Shown here: piece after piece, positions 16,422 through 24,329 of the stretch
Layout: each line of letters begins with the position of its first letter
How positions within the stretch are numbered: position 1 is the stretch's first letter
Origin: CAYRIH01 sp964424375
GTDB lineage: Bacteria > Patescibacteriota > Kazan-3B-28 > UBA10110
Length of the DNA stretch: 64,000 nucleotides
NCBI GenBank assembly: GCA_964424375.1
Contig: CAYRIH010000003.1
Coordinates: forward strand, 1 to 64,000
Direction: 5' to 3'
Notes under the pieces: generated by a model
Database searches by the model: none
Told to the model about the DNA's origin: nothing
Seen by the model: only the letters and a program-made list of their open reading frames with translations
Translations under genes and position numbers: made by a program

Positions 16422-17359
16422 TTTATTTTTTATATGGATTAGATGCTTTTCGTCTTCATCAACGGACCAATCAGCTAAAAACTGGTGTCAGGGGCGATTC
16501 TTTGGATATTGATTATTTTTATTTAACTGCCCCAGATTTTTCTTTTGCTGATTTTTCCAATGCTGTTGCTTCGCAGTCTTTATTGACTTTCAATAAAATG
16601 GTGGTGGTGGACAACTTATTAGCTCAAGGAAGCAATGAGCTAAAAGATAAAATAGGCAGTTGGCTCGCTACTCCACCGGATGATTTAGTATTGGTATTTA
16701 GAGAGAGCCAAGAACCAGACAAAAGAACTAAATTATTTAAAATATTGAATAAATTTATAGTAGAGCAATATAATCTACTTAAACCCTACCAAGCTAGAGA
16801 TTGGCTGAAAGAAAGAACTAAAAACCTTAATTTGCAACTTTCAAATGAGGCTGCAGACATGCTGCTAGGAGACTTTAGCTGTAATCTATGGCGATTAAAT
16901 AAAGAATTAGAAAAATTGACTGTTTTTTCTCAAGGCAATTTAGTCGATAAAAGTATTATTAATCAATTGGTCCCCCAAGTTTTTAATGATAATATCTTTC
17001 AAACCATAGATGCTTTAGCTAAAAAAAATATCAGACTGGCTAATAAGTTAATTGCTGTCCAATTATCCTTGGGTACTAGTAATCAGCAATTATTAGCCAT
17101 GGTAGCTTATCAGTTTAGGAATATAGCTTTACTTAAAATTTTAATGCACCAGGGCATAGCTAAGTCAAAATTACCCCAAGCCAGCCAGCTACATCCTTAT
17201 GTAGTCCAAAAGACAACTAGTTTTGCTGACAATTTTACAGGGCAGCAGTTGAACAAGATATTTTATATCTTACATAGAGTTGACACAGCCATTAAAAATG
17301 GCAAAATTCCACCCAAAGTTGGGTTGGATATTTTAGCAGCCCAAATAGTTCATACTTAA
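16418..17359 (+). CDS. holA: DNA polymerase III delta subunit
   Basis: HolA opens the sliding clamp within the clamp-loader complex. The 313-residue protein begins MIYFLYGLDAFRLHQRTNQL, the family's degenerate nucleotide-binding start, and has the three-domain layout with the collar-domain helices at the C-terminus (NQQLLAMVAYQFRNIALLK). Residue identity is low, as is normal for this subunit. The adjacent convergent rpsT supports it, because holA-rpsT is a common pair in bacteria. The two genes overlap by four bases at their 3' ends. Confidence 0.88.
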   Translation: MIYFLYGLDAFRLHQRTNQLKTGVRGDSLDIDYFYLTAPDFSFADFSNAVASQSLLTFNKMVVVDNLLAQGSNELKDKIGSWLATPPDDLVLVFRESQEPDKRTKLFKILNKFIVEQYNLLKPYQARDWLKERTKNLNLQLSNEAADMLLGDFSCNLWRLNKELEKLTVFSQGNLVDKSIINQLVPQVFNDNIFQTIDALAKKNIRLANKLIAVQLSLGTSNQQLLAMVAYQFRNIALLKILMHQGIAKSKLPQASQLHPYVVQKTTSFADNFTGQQLNKIFYILHRVDTAIKNGKIPPKVGLDILAAQIVHT

Positions 17360-17595
17360 TGCTTGCGCAACTGTTTAGCTAGTTTTGATTTAAGCCGCGC
17401 AGCTTTGTTTTTGTGGATCAAATTTCTTTTGGCACTTTTATCTATAGCTTTGTATGCAGCTTTAAGAGTATCTGGGGTAGAATTACGACGAGCTATCTTA
17501 ATAGTTTTTTTTAGAACATTTTTTTTAGACAAATTTGACATTCTTTTACGAACATCTCGACGGGCTTTCTTTTTTGCAGAACTTGTAATTGGCAT
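17356..17595 (-). CDS. rpsT: 30S ribosomal protein S20
   Basis: S20 is a primary 16S rRNA-binding protein of the small subunit. The 79-residue, lysine- and alanine-rich helical protein starts MPITSSAKKKARRDVRKR and contains the family region KAAYKAIDKSAKRNLIHKNKAARLKSKL. It is convergent with holA. A plausible promoter lies at 17616-17644. Confidence 0.96.
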   Translation of the reverse strand: MPITSSAKKKARRDVRKRMSNLSKKNVLKKTIKIARRNSTPDTLKAAYKAIDKSAKRNLIHKNKAARLKSKLAKQLRKH

Positions 17596-17615
17596 AGTTT
17601 ATTTTTTACTTTGAT

Positions 17616-17644
17616 ATTCTATGCTAAAAACTTTTTCTAGTAAA
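17616..17644 (-). promoter_or_regulatory. rpsT: Probable rpsT promoter
   Basis: On the - strand, TTTACT (17644-17639) and TAGAAT (17621-17616) are separated by 17 bases, each close to the sigma-70 consensus. Transcription would start about 15-20 bases before the rpsT ATG. Confidence 0.55.
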
Positions 17645-17679
17645 CATTTTTTATGCTTAGCTTTAAAAATTTAAGAAGT

Positions 17680-17708
17680 TTGACATGGATGCGTCTATTT
17701 AATACAAT
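17680..17708 (+). promoter_or_regulatory. nrnA: Sigma-70-type promoter of nrnA
   Basis: A perfect -35 box TTGACA (17680-17685), a 17-base spacer and a -10 box TACAAT (17703-17708) lie just upstream of the nrnA ATG at 17728, giving a leader of about 13 bases. Confidence 0.75.
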
Positions 17709-17727
17709 TGCTTATCATTGAATAATT

Positions 17728-18903
17728 ATGGAATTAACCCCTAAACAACAAGCCCTAGAATTGATTAACAAGGCTAAACGTATATTAATTGCTCCAGGTC
17801 ATCCTGATGGTGATTCAATCGGTAGCGCGATAGCTTTACATATAATATTAAACAAGCTAGATAAAAAAGTCGAGACAGTGGTGTTAGAGCCTATGTCGGA
17901 GAAATTTGACTTTTTGCCGGCTGTAGAAGAATTTCAAAAACAATTCAAGGGCAATCAAGATTTTATTATCAGCCTAGATTGCTCCAATGCCTCAGCTGAC
18001 AAATTGTCTTACAATTTTAGCGAGAATAAATTAAATATTGTAATTACACCTAAAGAAGGTGAATTCAAATCAACTGATATTAGCACAACTCTTGGCAAGT
18101 TTCCGTATGATGTAATTATTACATTGGATGCAGCCGATTTTGATCAAATTGGCAAGTTCTATGATGACAATCCTAAACTTTTTCAATCTGTTCCAGTAAT
18201 TAATATAGATCATCATGCTAGCAATGATTATTTTGGCACAGTTAATTTGGTTGATTTAACTGCTACATCTACTGCCGAAATTTTGGTAGGAGTAATTGAG
18301 GCTCTAGGTCCATCGTTAATAGATGAAGATGTAGCGACCGCTCTTTTATCAGGGATTATTAATGATACTGGCAGTTTTCAACATAGCAACACTACTCCTA
18401 AATCATTAACTATTGCCGCCCAAATGGTAGGTTTTGGAGCCAGACAGCAGGAAATTATTAAACATTTCTTTAAAACCAAACAATTATCTACTTTAAAATT
18501 ATGGGGGAAGATTCTTTCCAGTCTTAAGCATGATTCGAGCAATAAACTGGCTTGGGGTTTAGTATCGCATCAGGATTTTGTAGATACTAATTCTAGCGGA
18601 GAACAAGTCAGTGGTGTTATTGATGAACTAATGACCAGTATACCGGATGTAGATATAGTGATTTTACTATCCGAAAGAGAGCTCAAAGTTATATCTGGCA
18701 GTGTCCGAACCAAAAAAGGTGTTGATTCGGCAGCTATTGCCAAGATGTTTGGTGGTGGCGGTCATCATGGAGCAGCTGGTTTTAAATTACTGGATACCAC
18801 TCTTAGTGAAGCAGAATCAATAGTAGTTGCCAAAATTAAGAATTATCAAACTTCTCAAGAACAGCAAAACTCCCCTCAACCACCTCTTGATAAAATTGAA
18901 TAA
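17728..18903 (+). CDS. nrnA: DHH-family nanoRNase/pAp phosphatase (NrnA-like)
   Basis: NrnA-like enzymes degrade RNA oligonucleotides of a few bases or related small substrates such as pAp or cyclic dinucleotide products. The DHH motifs are intact: GHPDGDSIGSAIAL near residue 26, a central aspartate in TLDAADFDQIG, and INIDHHASND near 160. The C-terminal DHHA1 domain ends in GGGGHHGAAGF. At 391 residues it is longer than the usual 310-340 because of extra sequence between the first two motifs. It lies directly before rpsO, as in many bacteria; the exact substrate is uncertain. Confidence 0.85.
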   Translation: MELTPKQQALELINKAKRILIAPGHPDGDSIGSAIALHIILNKLDKKVETVVLEPMSEKFDFLPAVEEFQKQFKGNQDFIISLDCSNASADKLSYNFSENKLNIVITPKEGEFKSTDISTTLGKFPYDVIITLDAADFDQIGKFYDDNPKLFQSVPVINIDHHASNDYFGTVNLVDLTATSTAEILVGVIEALGPSLIDEDVATALLSGIINDTGSFQHSNTTPKSLTIAAQMVGFGARQQEIIKHFFKTKQLSTLKLWGKILSSLKHDSSNKLAWGLVSHQDFVDTNSSGEQVSGVIDELMTSIPDVDIVILLSERELKVISGSVRTKKGVDSAAIAKMFGGGGHHGAAGFKLLDTTLSEAESIVVAKIKNYQTSQEQQNSPQPPLDKIE

Positions 18904-18915
18904 AAGTGATATAAT
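18887..18915 (+). promoter_or_regulatory. rpsO: rpsO promoter giving a near-leaderless mRNA
   Basis: TTGATA (18887-18892), a 17-base spacer and TATAAT (18910-18915) form a near-consensus promoter inside the end of nrnA. The -10 box ends eight bases before the rpsO ATG, so transcription should start at or within two bases of the start codon. No Shine-Dalgarno is present. Confidence 0.75.
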
Positions 18916-18923
18916 CAAAAAAG

Positions 18924-19193
18924 ATGACACTAAAAACGACAAAGAAAAAAAAGATTATCTCGTCTTTTCAGGCGCATAAGAAAGATACTGGGTCAGCAGA
19001 AGTTCAGGTAGCTCTTTTAACAGAAAAGGTTAAAGAACTAACCAAACATCTCAAGACCCATAAAAAAGATTTTCATTCTCGCCAAGGACTGTTTAGGATA
19101 GTAGGAACCAGGCGGAGATTGTTAGATTACATAAAAAAAGATCAACCTAAGAAGTATAATAGTTTAATAAAGCAATTAAAAATCAGGAAATAG
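18924..19193 (+). CDS. rpsO: 30S ribosomal protein S15
   Basis: S15 binds 16S rRNA early in small-subunit assembly. The 89-residue protein has the usual helical pattern and signature: DTGSAEVQVALLTEKVKELT, HLKTHKKDFHSRQGL and RRRLLDYIKK. It is followed by pnp, the conserved rpsO-pnp order. Its own promoter sits immediately upstream. Confidence 0.98.
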   Translation: MTLKTTKKKKIISSFQAHKKDTGSAEVQVALLTEKVKELTKHLKTHKKDFHSRQGLFRIVGTRRRLLDYIKKDQPKKYNSLIKQLKIRK

Positions 19194-19211
19194 AAGAATC
19201 GCTAGTTAGTC

Positions 19212-19302
19212 GGAGAGTAGAGTTCATAGAGCATAGAGCTAATTGAATCTAGCAATACAGCACAGGTTTGTTTAGCCCTAAGCTTTATGTGTTCTCTTCT
19301 CC
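19212..19302 (+). promoter_or_regulatory. pnp: Long hairpin in the pnp leader
   Basis: The 154-bp rpsO-pnp spacer contains two 21-nt arms (19212-19232 and 19282-19302) that pair in 19 of 21 positions when G-U pairs are allowed. In Escherichia coli a long stem at this position is cut by RNase III and lets PNPase repress its own synthesis. Similar autoregulation here is an inference from structure and position. Confidence 0.5.
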
Positions 19303-19322
19303 ATAACTTGCAGTAACTCTAT

Positions 19323-19345
19323 CTTTCTTGATAGAAAGGAAATTT
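19323..19345 (+). promoter_or_regulatory. pnp: Hairpin covering the pnp ribosome-binding site
   Basis: CTTTCT (19323-19328) can pair with AGAAAG (19333-19338). The second arm is part of the strong Shine-Dalgarno AGAAAGGA just before the pnp ATG, so the small hairpin could limit translation. Confidence 0.35.
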
Positions 19346-19347
19346 TT

Positions 19348-21489
19348 ATGGAAAAATTTGAAACTTTGCTTGGTGATACCGAGCTAACGATAGAAACAGG
19401 CAAATTAGCCAAATTGGCTTCTGGCTCTGTGACTGTTAAATTAGGTGAAACAGTAGTTTTAGCTACTGCTGTTATTACTGATGAGCCACGTGAAGGTATA
19501 GACTTTTTCCCGCTGTTGATAGATTTTGAAGAAAAGATGTATGCTTCAGGAAAAATCTCTGGCAGTCGGTTTATTAAACGTGAAGGCAGGGCCTCGGAAA
19601 ATGCTATCCTTACATCACGTTTGACTGATCGTCCATTGCGTCCCCTTTTTCTTAAAGGATTTTATCATGATGTACAAGTGGTTATCACAGTATTGTCAGC
19701 CGATCTCATTCATGATCCAGATGTTCTATCAATTATAGCCGCATCTGCGGCTTTGATGCTGGCAGGAGCTCCGTTTAGTGGACCAATTGGAGCTGTGCGG
19801 GTTGGTCTTATTGACAATAAATTAGTTGTCAATCCATCATATGAGCAAATTAAAAATGACAGCAGTTTAGATATGGTGGTAGCTGGCACCAAAGACAAAG
19901 TTATAATGGTCGAGGCTTTTGCTAAAGAAATTGATGAACAAACCATGATTGAAGCTATTGAATTTGCTCAGAAGGCTTTGCAGTCCACTATTGATCTTCA
20001 AGAAAAAGTGATTAAAGCAGTTAATAGTGAAACCAAAGACTATAACTTACAGCTGCCAAATAAACAATTACTTTCGCAATTAACTAAGTTTATTGGCAAG
20101 AAGGCCAGTGAAGCAATTTATAATGTTCAAAAAGAAGATCGCAATAAAAATCTGAGTAAATTGCGTAAACAGGTTTGGGAGGAATTTGTGACTGAGGAGA
20201 ATCCAGAAAGTGTTATCTCTGATGCATTTGCTACCATAGTATCTAATGAATTCCGCAAGAACATTCTAGAGCATGAGAAACGTCCAGACGGTAGAAAATT
20301 AACCGAAATTCGTCCCATCGATTGCGAAGTAGGTATTTTGCCTAGGCCACATGGTTCAGCTTTATTTTCTCGTGGAGAGACTCAAGCATTAACTACCGTA
20401 ACATTAGGTTCGGCTGGAGATGAGCAAATGATCGATACAATGGATGCTGACACCACTAAACGTTATATGCATCACTACAACTTCCCACCTTATTCAGTCA
20501 ATGAAGTTAAGCCAATGAGGGGGCCTGGTAGGCGTGATATTGGCCATGGAGCTTTGGCTGAAAAAGCTCTTTTGCCTGTTATCCCATCCAAAGATGACTT
20601 TCCTTATACTATTCGAGTAGTTTCAGAGATATTGGCTAGTAATGGTAGTAGTTCAATGGCCTCGGTGTGTGGCAGTACTCTTAGTTTGATGGATGCTGGT
20701 GTACCCATCGCCAAGCCAGTGGCTGGTATAGCTATGGGAGTAGTTACTGATCAAGATGGCAGTTTTAAAATCTTAACAGACATTGCTGGGGTTGAAGATT
20801 TTAATGGAGATATGGATTTTAAAGTGGCTGGGACTAAAGATGGCATCACTGCTTTCCAGTTAGATATGAAAGTTAAGGGTTTAGATTCTGAAGTTTTTCA
20901 GCAAGCTTTTGAACAAGCCAAAAAAGCTAGGTTAGATATTTTAAATCAAATCAATAAGTGTATAGCTGTTCCCAGAAGTGAGTTGTCGCCTCATGCTCCT
21001 CGAGTGACAGTAATTAAAATTGATCCTGATAAAATTCGTGATGTGATTGGGTCAGGCGGAAAAACTATTAATGAAATTATTGAGCGTTCTGGTGGTCGCA
21101 ATGTAACAGAAGTTAACATAGAGGATGATGGCACTATTTATATATCTTCTACAGATGCTGACCTCGCCAAAAAAGCTTTGGAAATGATTAAAAATTTAAC
21201 TAGAGAAGTTTCGCCAGGCGAAACTTTTGATGGTAAAGTTACCAGAATTATGGATTTTGGCGCTTTTGTGGAATTATTCCCAGGTACTGAAGGATTGGTT
21301 CATATTTCTAAATTAGCTGATCATCGTGTTAACCAAGTGACTGATGTGGTTAAAGTAGGCGACACTATTCCGGTAGTTGTGCTTGAAATAGATTCCATGG
21401 GGCGTATCAATTTAGCTCATCAATCGGCTGCATCTAAAAAGAGTTCTAATGATCGCTCAACGAATCGCAAGCCGCCTCGTAAACATTAA
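19348..21489 (+). CDS. pnp: Polyribonucleotide nucleotidyltransferase (PNPase)
   Basis: PNPase degrades RNA 3' to 5' using phosphate. The 713 residues show both RNase PH-like domains (first about 5-215, second about 310-540 with GSALFSRGETQALTTVTLG), the helical linker between them, a KH domain (IRDVIGSGGKTINEI near 570) and a C-terminal S1 domain (GKVTRIMDFGAFVELFPG near 635). The length is normal. It follows rpsO and has a structured leader. Its last 41 bases overlap the next small gene. Confidence 0.98.
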   Translation: MEKFETLLGDTELTIETGKLAKLASGSVTVKLGETVVLATAVITDEPREGIDFFPLLIDFEEKMYASGKISGSRFIKREGRASENAILTSRLTDRPLRPLFLKGFYHDVQVVITVLSADLIHDPDVLSIIAASAALMLAGAPFSGPIGAVRVGLIDNKLVVNPSYEQIKNDSSLDMVVAGTKDKVIMVEAFAKEIDEQTMIEAIEFAQKALQSTIDLQEKVIKAVNSETKDYNLQLPNKQLLSQLTKFIGKKASEAIYNVQKEDRNKNLSKLRKQVWEEFVTEENPESVISDAFATIVSNEFRKNILEHEKRPDGRKLTEIRPIDCEVGILPRPHGSALFSRGETQALTTVTLGSAGDEQMIDTMDADTTKRYMHHYNFPPYSVNEVKPMRGPGRRDIGHGALAEKALLPVIPSKDDFPYTIRVVSEILASNGSSSMASVCGSTLSLMDAGVPIAKPVAGIAMGVVTDQDGSFKILTDIAGVEDFNGDMDFKVAGTKDGITAFQLDMKVKGLDSEVFQQAFEQAKKARLDILNQINKCIAVPRSELSPHAPRVTVIKIDPDKIRDVIGSGGKTINEIIERSGGRNVTEVNIEDDGTIYISSTDADLAKKALEMIKNLTREVSPGETFDGKVTRIMDFGAFVELFPGTEGLVHISKLADHRVNQVTDVVKVGDTIPVVVLEIDSMGRINLAHQSAASKKSSNDRSTNRKPPRKH

Positions 21490-21820
21490 TTTTTTAAGTT
21501 CTCTAAATACTATAAGATGTTCTCAATGCTCTCGCCGCAACAATAGTGCTAATCGTTTTTGCATATTTTGCGCAGCTCCTTTGACTGAACCTAAAAAGAG
21601 GAATCAAATAGTTATGCCTCCACAAGATATAGCCAATGCTGTAAGTGGTAAAAAACTTTGTACTCGCACATCTGGCAAACAGACTGTGCTATCCCCCATT
21701 ATTGCTGGATGTTTACTAATAATTGTTTGTATAGGAATTGCTTATTACATAATTTATTATATTGATACTTATCAAGTACAAGCTATAGAATATTATTCAG
21801 GCTATGATGAATTTAACTAA
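21449..21820 (+). CDS. Zinc-ribbon membrane protein, 123 aa
   Basis: An N-terminal zinc ribbon (CSQCSRRNNSANRFCIFC, about 25-42) is followed by a linker and one membrane span (about 83-106), giving a small membrane-anchored protein with a cytoplasmic or surface zinc finger. The function is unknown. The only in-frame ATG lies inside the 3' end of pnp, giving an overlap of 41 bases, so the true start may be a rarer codon nearer the cysteines. It overlaps the DNA glycosylase gene by 17 bases. Confidence 0.65.
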   Translation: MIAQRIASRLVNINFLSSLNTIRCSQCSRRNNSANRFCIFCAAPLTEPKKRNQIVMPPQDIANAVSGKKLCTRTSGKQTVLSPIIAGCLLIIVCIGIAYYIIYYIDTYQVQAIEYYSGYDEFN

Positions 21821-22448
21821 CAATCGCCAGGAAATTCTTGATCAAATAACTAAGGATGTTAAAGAACATCAATGTTCTTTAAGGGCTGGGTGCATTCAAC
21901 CAGTGCCGGGTGAAGGCAGTCCCAAAAGTGCCCTAGTTTTTGTTGGGGAGGCTCCAGGTCGACATGAAGATGAACAAGGTCGTCCATTTGTGGGTCCGGC
22001 TGGAAAACTTTTAGATAAACTTTTGCTTAGTATTGGTCTCAAGCGTGAAGATGTATATATTACCAATATCGTTAAATGTCGCCCGCCAAATAATCGTGAC
22101 CCAAAACCAGACGAGGTGGCTGAACATGCTGATTTTTTGCAAAGGGAGTTAGAATTAATCAAACCCAAACTAATTGTACTGCTGGGTCGCCATGCTCTAG
22201 TTAAATTTTTGCCTGATGAAAAAATTTCTAATTGTCATGGCAAGGCCAAAAGAAAAGCTGATCAAGTATATTTTGCGCTTTATCATCCTGCGGCCGCTTT
22301 ACACAATCCTAATTTTTTGCAAGTTCTGGAAAATGATATTAAAAAAATACCTATCCTTTTAAAAAAGATAGATGAATTACCGTTGCAGGCAGAGACTGAC
22401 AAACAAATTAAATCACCAGAAAAAATTGTGCAAGAAACGTTATTATAA
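21804..22448 (+). CDS. Uracil-DNA glycosylase, family 4/5 type
   Basis: The enzyme removes uracil from DNA. Motif 1 is GEAPGRHEDEQGRPFVGPAG (about 49-68), as in iron-sulphur type family 4 enzymes, and motif 3 is YHPAAAL near residue 156. Cysteines before motif 1 (C24, C30) and in NIVKCRPP could hold the 4Fe-4S cluster. The 214-residue length fits. ATG codons occur twice in tandem at the start. It overlaps the preceding zinc-ribbon gene and is followed by the RNase J gene. Confidence 0.92.
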   Translation: MMNLTNNRQEILDQITKDVKEHQCSLRAGCIQPVPGEGSPKSALVFVGEAPGRHEDEQGRPFVGPAGKLLDKLLLSIGLKREDVYITNIVKCRPPNNRDPKPDEVAEHADFLQRELELIKPKLIVLLGRHALVKFLPDEKISNCHGKAKRKADQVYFALYHPAAALHNPNFLQVLENDIKKIPILLKKIDELPLQAETDKQIKSPEKIVQETLL

Positions 22449-22472
22449 AAATTAAACTAATTTAACTAAATT

Positions 22473-24194
22473 ATGAATGATTTAAAATATAAGCGAATCA
22501 GAAGAACCAAAACTAGCATACACAATCGCTATCCATCCCAAGCTCTAAAAATCATCCCATTAGGAGGCTTGGGTGCGGTAGGAAAAAATATGACTTTACT
22601 AGAATATGGTAATGATATTATCGCTATAGATTGTGGGTTAATGTTTCCGGACGAAACTATGCTAGGAATAGATTATGTTATCCCTGATATAACCTATCTG
22701 CGTAAAAATAAAAAGAAACTTAAAGCCATTGTTATTACTCATGGGCACGAGGATCATATTGGAGCTATTCCCCATTTAGCGCCAGAACTGGGAGTGCCGG
22801 TTTATGCTAGCACATTAGCTAAAGCTTTAATTGAAGCTAGATTAGATGAATATAAAGATACCAAACAAGTAATAGTTAAAACTTATCAACCAGAAGATCA
22901 ATTAACTTTTGGAGCATTTAAAGTCAGTTTTTTTAAAGTAAACCATAGTATCCCAGACAGTTTTGGGATTATTGTTAATACTCCAGAAGGCGTAGTGGTG
23001 CATACAGGAGACTTTAAATTTGATTTAACTTCTCCAGACAAAGTAGTTACTGATATACATAAATTAACCAACTTAGGCAAAAATAAAGTTTTAGCATTAC
23101 TTTCGGAAAGTGTCAATGCGTTAGAGAGAGGCCATACAATTTCTGAAAAAGCTATCGAAGAAAGTTTTGATGAAATTTTTAAAAAATCCAAAGGCCGGAT
23201 AATTGTTTCTTCTTTTGCTTCCAGAATAGACAGAATGCAGCATGTACTTTCGGCGGCTACTAAGTATGGCAGAAAAGTGACCATTGCTGGTCGTTCTATG
23301 TTGCGTTATTTTGAAGCCGCTTCTAAGTTGGGTTATTTAAGATACCCCAAAGATTTATTAGTGCCATTAAATGCTGTTAACAAATTCCCAGATAGTAAAA
23401 TGGTAGTTTTAAGCACTGGTAGCCAAGGGCAACAAGGAGCAGCTTTGTCTAGAATGGCTTTTGGGGAACATAGGCAAGTTACTATTAAACTTGGTGATAC
23501 AGTAGTGCTATCATCTTCTCCTATCCCCGGCAATGAAAGATCTATTTCGGCTATTATTAATAATTTGTGTCGCAGTGGAGCAGAAGTCATCCATAGTAAA
23601 AATATGCAGATTCATGTTACGGGGCATGCTTTCCAAGAAGAATTAAAAATGATGCTGCAATTGGTTAAGCCTAAGTTTTTTATCCCGATTCACGGAGAAT
23701 ATCATATGCGATCAGCCCATAAAAAATTGGCTGAAGATGTAGGAATTTTAGAAAATAATATATTCTTGATAGATGATGGCCAGGTTGTCGAATTTAAAAA
23801 TGACAAAGCCAAACTTCTTAAAAGTTCTGTTCCTGCTGGGGTTGTAATGGTAGATGGGTTAGGGATTGGCGATGTGGGAGAGATTGTGTTACGCGATCGC
23901 CAAGCTATGGCTAAAGAAGGTATGTTTGTAGTAATTGCTACTATTGATAAGAAAACTGGCAGATTAGTTGGCAGCCCGGATATTATTTCCCGCGGATTTG
24001 TGTATATGCGAGAAGAAGAAAAACTAATTAATCGCACCAGGGATCAAGTCAAAAAAATATTTGCTAATCACAAAAGCAAAACTCCAGACAATTGGAGTAA
24101 TGTAAAACAAAAAATCCGAGAAAGTATCGGATCATTCTTGTACCAAGAAACCAAGCGTCGTCCCATGGTTCTTCCAGTGGTTATTGAGGTCTAA
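22473..24194 (+). CDS. rnj: Ribonuclease J
   Basis: RNase J is a metallo-beta-lactamase/beta-CASP endo- and 5'-3' exoribonuclease for mRNA turnover and rRNA maturation. The metal site HGHEDHIGAIPH lies near residue 90, with further ligands in VVHTGDFKFD and the beta-CASP domain (SSFASRIDRMQHVL, SGHAFQEEL-like THVTGHA). The final motif PIHGEYHM is near 407. The 573-residue length and the C-terminal domain are complete. It lies in a run of RNA and DNA maintenance genes; no partner gene (second RNase J) is nearby. Confidence 0.96.
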   Translation: MNDLKYKRIRRTKTSIHNRYPSQALKIIPLGGLGAVGKNMTLLEYGNDIIAIDCGLMFPDETMLGIDYVIPDITYLRKNKKKLKAIVITHGHEDHIGAIPHLAPELGVPVYASTLAKALIEARLDEYKDTKQVIVKTYQPEDQLTFGAFKVSFFKVNHSIPDSFGIIVNTPEGVVVHTGDFKFDLTSPDKVVTDIHKLTNLGKNKVLALLSESVNALERGHTISEKAIEESFDEIFKKSKGRIIVSSFASRIDRMQHVLSAATKYGRKVTIAGRSMLRYFEAASKLGYLRYPKDLLVPLNAVNKFPDSKMVVLSTGSQGQQGAALSRMAFGEHRQVTIKLGDTVVLSSSPIPGNERSISAIINNLCRSGAEVIHSKNMQIHVTGHAFQEELKMMLQLVKPKFFIPIHGEYHMRSAHKKLAEDVGILENNIFLIDDGQVVEFKNDKAKLLKSSVPAGVVMVDGLGIGDVGEIVLRDRQAMAKEGMFVVIATIDKKTGRLVGSPDIISRGFVYMREEEKLINRTRDQVKKIFANHKSKTPDNWSNVKQKIRESIGSFLYQETKRRPMVLPVVIEV

Positions 24195-24297
24195 ATCATT
24201 AAATATTTATATTTATTTTTTGTCTGTAATAAATAATATTCAGAATAACATAGAATTTTAGTTTCTAATATTTTTATTCACGCTAACTTCCCTATGC

Positions 24298-24303
24298 TAT
24301 AAT
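24298..24303 (+). promoter_or_regulatory. Probable ftsK -10 box
   Basis: TATAAT lies 26 bases before the ftsK ATG, with GAAAGGA acting as ribosome site in between. The -35 region is weak. Confidence 0.4.
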
Positions 24304-24329
24304 TAATCTGTTGTAGAAAGGAATAATTG

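Noticed and set aside
17363..17614. 83-codon frame opposite rpsT
   Set aside because: It is an antisense shadow of the S20 gene and is made mostly of hydrophobic codons complementary to lysine- and alanine-rich sequence.
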